Below, one piece after another: positions 59,484-64,000 of a DNA stretch of 64,000 nucleotides. This stretch comes from Leifsonia sp. NPDC080035 (GTDB lineage: Bacteria > Actinomycetota > Actinomycetes > Actinomycetales > Microbacteriaceae). The notes beneath the pieces were generated by a model that was not told where the DNA came from, ran no database searches, and saw nothing but the letters and a program-made list of their open reading frames with translations. The number at the start of each line of letters is the position of its first letter. The first letter of the stretch is position 1. The stretch is from positions 1,984,001 through 2,048,000 of the forward strand of contig NZ_CP157390.1 of the NCBI RefSeq assembly GCF_040050925.1, in the 5' to 3' direction. The translations under genes and the position numbers were made by a program.

Positions 59484-60317
59484 TCAGCGGGCGCTGCCCG
59501 CGGTCAGCCCGGAGACCAGCCGTCGCTGCAGCAACGCGGCGGCGGCGAAGACCGGGATGAGCCCGATGACCGACGCGGCGGCGAGCTTGCCGTAGTCGGT
59601 GATCCGTTCCCCGAGCATCAGGGTCAGCACGACCGGCAGGGTCTGCGAATCCGGTGACTGGGTGAGGAAGGCCGCGAGCAGGAACTCGTTGTAGTTCAGC
59701 ACCGCCACGATGATCCCGACCGCCACGAGTGCGGGCGTGAGGAGCGGCGCGACGACGCTGAACAGCACCCGGAAGGATCCCGCGCCGTCCAGCTGCGCCG
59801 CCTCGTCGAGCTCGGCGGGCACGCGCCGGGTGAACCCCTCCAGCAGCCACACGGCCACGGCTACGTTGGCCAGGGCGTAGACGAGCGTGAGGCCGGGCAG
59901 GGTGTTGTTCAGCGACAGCGTCCTCAGCAGGGTGAACAGCGGGATGACCGCCACGATCGGGGGCAGCAGCCAGGGGCTCAGGACGGTCGCGGCGAGCGTC
60001 CTCCCGCCCGCCCGGTAGCGGGTGATCGCCCACGACGCGGGCAGCGCGATGGCAAGGGTCAGCAGCGCTCCGCCGAGCGCGGCGACGAGGGAGTTGCCGA
60101 TGCCCTGCAGCAGGCCGCCCGCCAGGGCGTTCGACCAGTTCGCCGGCTGGGGATGCGCGGGCAGCACGAGCCCCGCGCCCACATCCGCCCGCGACATGAA
60201 CGAGACGGACACCAGGTAGGCGATCGGGATCAGCGTCCCGGCGAGCACCAGCGCCAGCACGACGACGGCGGCGGCCGGGCGACGCGCCCGGGTCCCGGTG
60301 AGCAGGCGGTCAGTCAC
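59484..60317 (-). CDS. Carbohydrate ABC transporter permease (MalG-like)
   Basis: The 277-residue permease has six helices and the EAA loop EGFTRRVPAELDEAAQLDGAGSFRVLFSVVAPL for docking to an ATPase. It overlaps the MalF-like gene by 8 bp. There is no ATPase gene in the cluster; actinobacterial sugar importers commonly share one MsiK-type ATPase encoded elsewhere. Confidence 0.9.
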   Translation of the reverse strand: MTDRLLTGTRARRPAAAVVVLALVLAGTLIPIAYLVSVSFMSRADVGAGLVLPAHPQPANWSNALAGGLLQGIGNSLVAALGGALLTLAIALPASWAITRYRAGGRTLAATVLSPWLLPPIVAVIPLFTLLRTLSLNNTLPGLTLVYALANVAVAVWLLEGFTRRVPAELDEAAQLDGAGSFRVLFSVVAPLLTPALVAVGIIVAVLNYNEFLLAAFLTQSPDSQTLPVVLTLMLGERITDYGKLAAASVIGLIPVFAAAALLQRRLVSGLTAGSAR

Positions 60318-61248
60318 GGTGGAGCCTCCGGGCGATGAGGATGACGGGAAGGGTCACGACCGTGACCACGACCGCGAGCAGGAGGGTGATGGTGGAGGCG
60401 CGGCCCAGGTCGAACTGCTGCAGCGCCGCCTGGTAGATGAGGTAGGCGGGAACGCTGGTCGAGGTCCCCGGTCCGCCCGAGGTGAGCACGAACACCAGGT
60501 CGAAGACCTTGAACGCGAGCACAAGGCGCACCAGGAATGCCGCGGCGATCGTCCCCGCGATCGCGGGAAGTGTGATGCTGCAGAAGAACCGGAAGCCGTG
60601 CGCGCCGTCCAGGGCGGCGGCCTCGGCGACCGACCGGTCCTGGCCGAGGAGCGCCGCGAACACGAGCAGCGCGATCAGCGGGGTCCACTCCCACACGTCG
60701 GCGACGCCGATCCCGGCGAGGGCCGATGCGGGGGAGGACAGCACGGCGACGGGGTCGCCGCGCCGGCCGAGGGCCGAGAGGACGGTGCCGAGCAGACCGC
60801 CGGACGGGTTGAAGATCAGCTTCCACAGCACCCCGACGATGACGGGCGGAGTGATGAGCGGAAGGAGCAGCAGGGTCCGCACGAGGGATCCGCGCGTCGT
60901 CGCCGAGCGCAGGGCGAGCGCGGTCACAACGCCGAGCGCCACAGACACCACTGTCACGACCACGGCGTAGCCGATGTTCCGCAGCAGCGACGCGGTCACG
61001 TCCGTGTCGGTGAGCACCTCCGCGAAGTTGGCGGTGCCGACCCACGCCTGCAGCGGTCTGCCGAGCGAGGACTGGGAGAACGCGGTCAGCACGATGAACA
61101 CGAGCGGGTAGGCGCCGAGCACGACGGTCGCCAGCACGGTCGGCGCGACCATCGCACGGCGCGGCCAGGCGCCGCCCGCCCGGCCGCGTGCGCCGGAGCG
61201 CGCCGCGGGCCGGGGGACGGCGCCGGTGGCGAGGGTGGCCTCGGTCAC
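60310..61248 (-). CDS. Carbohydrate ABC transporter permease (MalF-like)
   Basis: The 312-residue permease has six helices after a ~30-residue cytoplasmic N-terminus, with the EAA loop AEAAALDGAHGFRFFCSITLPAI. The GTG start at 61248 overlaps the stop of the binding-protein gene by 4 bp (GTGA). It pairs with the MalG-like subunit. Confidence 0.9.
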   Translation of the reverse strand: MTEATLATGAVPRPAARSGARGRAGGAWPRRAMVAPTVLATVVLGAYPLVFIVLTAFSQSSLGRPLQAWVGTANFAEVLTDTDVTASLLRNIGYAVVVTVVSVALGVVTALALRSATTRGSLVRTLLLLPLITPPVIVGVLWKLIFNPSGGLLGTVLSALGRRGDPVAVLSSPASALAGIGVADVWEWTPLIALLVFAALLGQDRSVAEAAALDGAHGFRFFCSITLPAIAGTIAAAFLVRLVLAFKVFDLVFVLTSGGPGTSTSVPAYLIYQAALQQFDLGRASTITLLLAVVVTVVTLPVILIARRLHRD

Positions 61249-62570
61249 TTCAGGATGCTCTCCCACTTGGCCTGGATGGCGTCCATCGTCTGCTTCGCCG
61301 AGCCGCCCTGGCCGGCGAGCAGTTTGGCGAGTCCGTCGGTGAGCACCTGGGCCAGTTCGGTCGCGTGCGGCCCGGTCGGCCAGGCGAGCGTGCCGGTGAG
61401 GGTGGCGCGGTTCACCGTCTGGATCTCCGGGAAGTCCTTGCCGTAGGTCGCATCCTCGAGCGAGCTCTTGCGGTTCGGGTCGATGCCGGTCGGCGGGGAG
61501 GCGACGAGCAGCTGCGCGTTGACCTTCGACGAGGTCGCGAACGCGATGAACGCCTTCGCCAGGTCGGTCTTCTTCGTGTTCGCCGTGATCACCCACGTGA
61601 ACCCGGCGACCAGCGAGGCGCGCGACGTGGTGTTCGAACCGCCGACCGGAAGGGTGACGACGCCCCACTTGCCGGCGACCTTCGAGTCGCTCGTCGCATC
61701 CTCGGAGCGCACACCGAGGTCCGTCCAGTTTTCGATGAAGCCGACCTTGCCGGCGAACCAGGCGCTGTTGCCCGCGCCGAAGTCCGTCTCGGCCGGAGTC
61801 GGGAGCGCGTACTTGTCGACGTCCACCAGCGCCTGCGCGGCCTGGACGGCCGCCTCGGAGTCGAGGGCAGGACGTCCCTTGTCGTCCAGGAACTCTCCGC
61901 CGAAGCCGGCGAGGCGGTTCGCATAGCTCGCGCCGAGGATGAGCGGGGACTTCTGGCCGAAGACCGCAGCCCCGTAGACACCCTTCGATGACTCGTTCGC
62001 CGTGATCGTCTTCACGTCCTCGAGGTATTCGTCCCAGGTCTTCGGCGGGTTCGCGATCCCGTTCCTCGCGAGGATCTCCTTGTTGTAGAACAGCACGTGC
62101 GTGTCGCCGTCGAACGGCAGGCCGTAGCGCTTGTCGCCGACCTTGCTGTACGCGTCGTAGATCGACGGGATGAAGTCGGACGTGTCGAGCGATGCGTCGT
62201 CCTTGATCCAGCTCGTGAGGTCCTGGATGGCGCCATCGGCCGCCAGGTCGCCGAGCGACACATACCAGGGCGCGGCGGCGTCGATGGTGTTCGCCCCCGA
62301 CTGCTGGTCGAGCGCGATCTTCGACCCGATCTCGTCGTAAGGGACGATGACCGGCTTGATGGTGGCGCCGGTCTCCTTCTTGAACTCGGCGGCGAGCCAC
62401 TTGGCCGCGCCTTCGTGCGACGAGATCATCTCGACGGTCAGGGTCTGTCCGGCGAACTTCTTGTCGCCGGAGGCGGTGGACGCGCCGGATCCGCCCGCGC
62501 AGCCGGTGAGGGCGAGCGCCGTGGCGGCGATGGCGGCGACGGCGGCCGCGAGCGGTCGTCGGGATGTCAT
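61245..62570 (-). CDS. Sugar ABC transporter substrate-binding lipoprotein
   Basis: The 441-residue family 1 solute-binding protein has a lipoprotein signal peptide with lipobox LTGC (Cys24). The mature part includes FAGQTLTVEMISSHEGAAKWLAAEFKKETGATIKPV and YGLPFDGDTHVLFYNKEILARNGI, typical of MalE/UgpB-like receptors. ATG 62570 was chosen because the signal peptide starts there. The ligand is probably an oligosaccharide or glycoside, not identifiable here. Confidence 0.9.
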   Translation of the reverse strand: MTSRRPLAAAVAAIAATALALTGCAGGSGASTASGDKKFAGQTLTVEMISSHEGAAKWLAAEFKKETGATIKPVIVPYDEIGSKIALDQQSGANTIDAAAPWYVSLGDLAADGAIQDLTSWIKDDASLDTSDFIPSIYDAYSKVGDKRYGLPFDGDTHVLFYNKEILARNGIANPPKTWDEYLEDVKTITANESSKGVYGAAVFGQKSPLILGASYANRLAGFGGEFLDDKGRPALDSEAAVQAAQALVDVDKYALPTPAETDFGAGNSAWFAGKVGFIENWTDLGVRSEDATSDSKVAGKWGVVTLPVGGSNTTSRASLVAGFTWVITANTKKTDLAKAFIAFATSSKVNAQLLVASPPTGIDPNRKSSLEDATYGKDFPEIQTVNRATLTGTLAWPTGPHATELAQVLTDGLAKLLAGQGGSAKQTMDAIQAKWESILK

Positions 62571-62732
62571 GGGGGGCTCCTGGTGTTCGGGTGCGGGATG
62601 GGGTGCAAGGGTCTGCACGGTAGGGGTGCGGAGGCGGAGCGGGCAACCGAATGTGACGCTGTGAGTCGTCGCCGCAACGGGGCGTCACACTCGCTGGGCC
62701 GGCGCGGTCGTGGCCGCTAGAGTCCGGCACCT
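62571..62732. promoter_or_regulatory. Divergent control region between sugar importer and monooxygenase
   Basis: The 162-bp region contains an inverted repeat TGTGACGC (62652-62659)/GCGTCACA (62682-62689) with a 22-nt spacer, which could be two operator half-sites. TAGAGT (62719-62724) ends 8 nt before the monooxygenase ATG, a possible leaderless -10 element. No regulator gene is adjacent. Confidence 0.4.
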
Positions 62733-64000
62733 ATGGCTGCACGAATCATCCTCAACGCGTTCGACATGAGCTGCGTCACCCACCAGGCGCCGGGCCTGTG
62801 GCGCCACCCCGACAACCAGGCGCACCGCTACACCGACCTCGACTACTGGACAGACCTCGCGGTCACGCTCGAGCGCGGCGGGTTCGATGCGCTGTTCCTC
62901 GCCGACGTGCTCGGCGTCTACGACGTGTACCGAGACTCCGCCGCCCCGGCACTGCTCGACGCGGCGCAGATCCCACTCGGCGACCCGATCGGCCAGATCA
63001 GCGCGATGGCCGCCGTCACGCAGCGGCTCGGCTTCGGTGTGACGGTGGCGACCACGTACGAGCAGCCGTACCTGCTCGCCCGCCGCTTCTCCACCCTCGA
63101 CCACCTGACGAAGGGCCGGATCGGGTGGAACGTCGTGACGTCGTACCTCGACTCCGCCGCCCGCAATCTCGGTCTCGACACGCAGATCGGGCACGACGAC
63201 CGCTACGGGATCGCCGAGGAGTTCCTCGACGTCGTCTACAAGCTCTGGGAGGGGTCGTGGGAGGACGACGCGGTCGTCCGCGACCGCGAGGCGGGCGTGT
63301 TCACCGACCCGGCGAAGGTGCATCCCATCGGTCACGACGGCGCGTTCTTCCGCGTTCCCGGCATCCACCTCGCCGAGCCGAGCCCGCAGCGCACGCCCGT
63401 CGTCTTCCAGGCCGGCGCCTCGTCGCGCGGGCGGGAGTTCGCCGCCCGGCACGGTGAGGCGATCTTCATCAACGGACTCACCCCGGAGCTCACCAGGAAG
63501 GCCACCGACGACATCCGCGACCGCGCCGAGCGCCTCGGGCGCCCGCGGGACACGGTCAAGATCCTCACGCTCGCGACGGTGGTGGTCGCGCCCACCGACG
63601 AGGAGGCGCAGGCCAAGCTGGCCGAGTACCGCGGCTACGTCTCCACCGAGGGCGCCCTCGCCCTCTACGGCGGCTGGTCCGGCCTCGACCTCGCCGACCA
63701 TCCCATCGACGAGCCGTTGAAGTACATCGACACCGACGCCGCGCGCTCGGCGCTGTCGATCTTCACGATCGCCGACCCGACGCGCAGCTGGACCGCGCGG
63801 GACATCGCCGAGTACGTCGGAATCGGCGGTATCGGTCCCGTGATCGTCGGAAGCCCCGCCACGGTCGCCGATGAGCTGGAGCGCTGGGTCGAGGTCGGCG
63901 GTGTCGACGGCTTCAACCTCGCCTATGTCGTGACTCCCGGCAGCTTCGAGGAGTTCGTCGAGCTCGTCGTCCCGGAGCTGCGCGCGAGGGGACGACTCGA
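62733..64000 (+). CDS. FMN-dependent monooxygenase, NtaA/SnaA/DszA family (truncated by window end)
   Basis: The frame is open from ATG 62733 to the right edge (422 codons), so only a short C-terminus is missing. It closely resembles the 12675-14060 gene: APGLWRHPDNQAHRYTDLDYW, DALFLADVLGVYDVY, GRIGWNVVTSYLDSAARN, SPQRTPVVFQAGASSRG and GPVIVGSPATVADELERW. It is a reduced-flavin monooxygenase acting on an unknown compound. It is divergent from a sugar-type ABC importer. Confidence 0.88.
   Translation, partial: MAARIILNAFDMSCVTHQAPGLWRHPDNQAHRYTDLDYWTDLAVTLERGGFDALFLADVLGVYDVYRDSAAPALLDAAQIPLGDPIGQISAMAAVTQRLGFGVTVATTYEQPYLLARRFSTLDHLTKGRIGWNVVTSYLDSAARNLGLDTQIGHDDRYGIAEEFLDVVYKLWEGSWEDDAVVRDREAGVFTDPAKVHPIGHDGAFFRVPGIHLAEPSPQRTPVVFQAGASSRGREFAARHGEAIFINGLTPELTRKATDDIRDRAERLGRPRDTVKILTLATVVVAPTDEEAQAKLAEYRGYVSTEGALALYGGWSGLDLADHPIDEPLKYIDTDAARSALSIFTIADPTRSWTARDIAEYVGIGGIGPVIVGSPATVADELERWVEVGGVDGFNLAYVVTPGSFEEFVELVVPELRARGRL

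Overview
The window is about 64 kb of very GC-rich DNA with densely packed genes. Bacterial Gly/Ala/Arg-rich codon use, a menaquinone cluster, a 32-residue bS22-type ribosomal peptide, a sugar importer with no ATPase of its own, an actinobacterial-type Erm methylase, an ECF41 sigma factor and many apparently leaderless promoters all point to an actinobacterium. Microbacteriaceae (Leifsonia-like) is my best guess, inferred from gene content only. I see no insertion sequence, prophage, CRISPR array or rRNA operon, so this reads as core chromosome with small accessory patches.

Left part (1-19.3 kb): the end of a dienelactone-hydrolase-like gene, tRNA-Arg(ACG), redox enzymes, an ABC-2 type transporter, an Erm 23S rRNA methyltransferase whose leader looks like a translational attenuator, a heterodimeric multidrug-type ABC exporter, an acyl-CoA-dehydrogenase-like/FMN-monooxygenase pair with an APC permease, a Cys-less HesB-like protein, DJ-1/PfpI and aldo/keto reductase genes, and a secreted cell-wall-binding-repeat protein.

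Middle (19.3-43 kb): oligopeptidase B, a FUSC membrane protein and an esterase. Next comes a seven-gene minus-strand operon: amino-acid-type ABC importer, class 3 asparaginase, CutC and ROK kinase. It diverges from a ROK repressor, a Gfo/Idh/MocA oxidoreductase and a GH13 glucosidase. Then follow a class A penicillin-binding protein, a MarR regulator with a clear operator, an OmpR-type regulator without receiver domain preceded by a leaderless Cys-ending short ORF, upp/tadA, a CDF transporter and proC.

Right part (43-64 kb): a single-gene cassette (AbiEi-like N-terminus plus DUF559-like nuclease) bounded by about 60-bp inverted repeats, a glutaredoxin-like protein, the bS22/helix-turn-helix pair, ArsR, TrkH/TrkA potassium uptake, two tandem GntR regulators and PPK2. 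The menaquinone block follows: menF, menG with an unusual histone-H1-like tail, and polyprenyl diphosphate synthase, then a ferredoxin reductase. The window ends with YajQ, an ECF41 sigma factor with its flavoprotein partner and matching promoter, a sugar ABC importer and a second DszA/NtaA-type monooxygenase cut by the right edge.

The most interesting items are the TIR-bounded nuclease cassette (43151-44209), the two short regulatory ORFs (6592-6648 and 39280-39384), the MenG tail, and the possible glycosyl-amino-acid utilisation locus (23972-33993).
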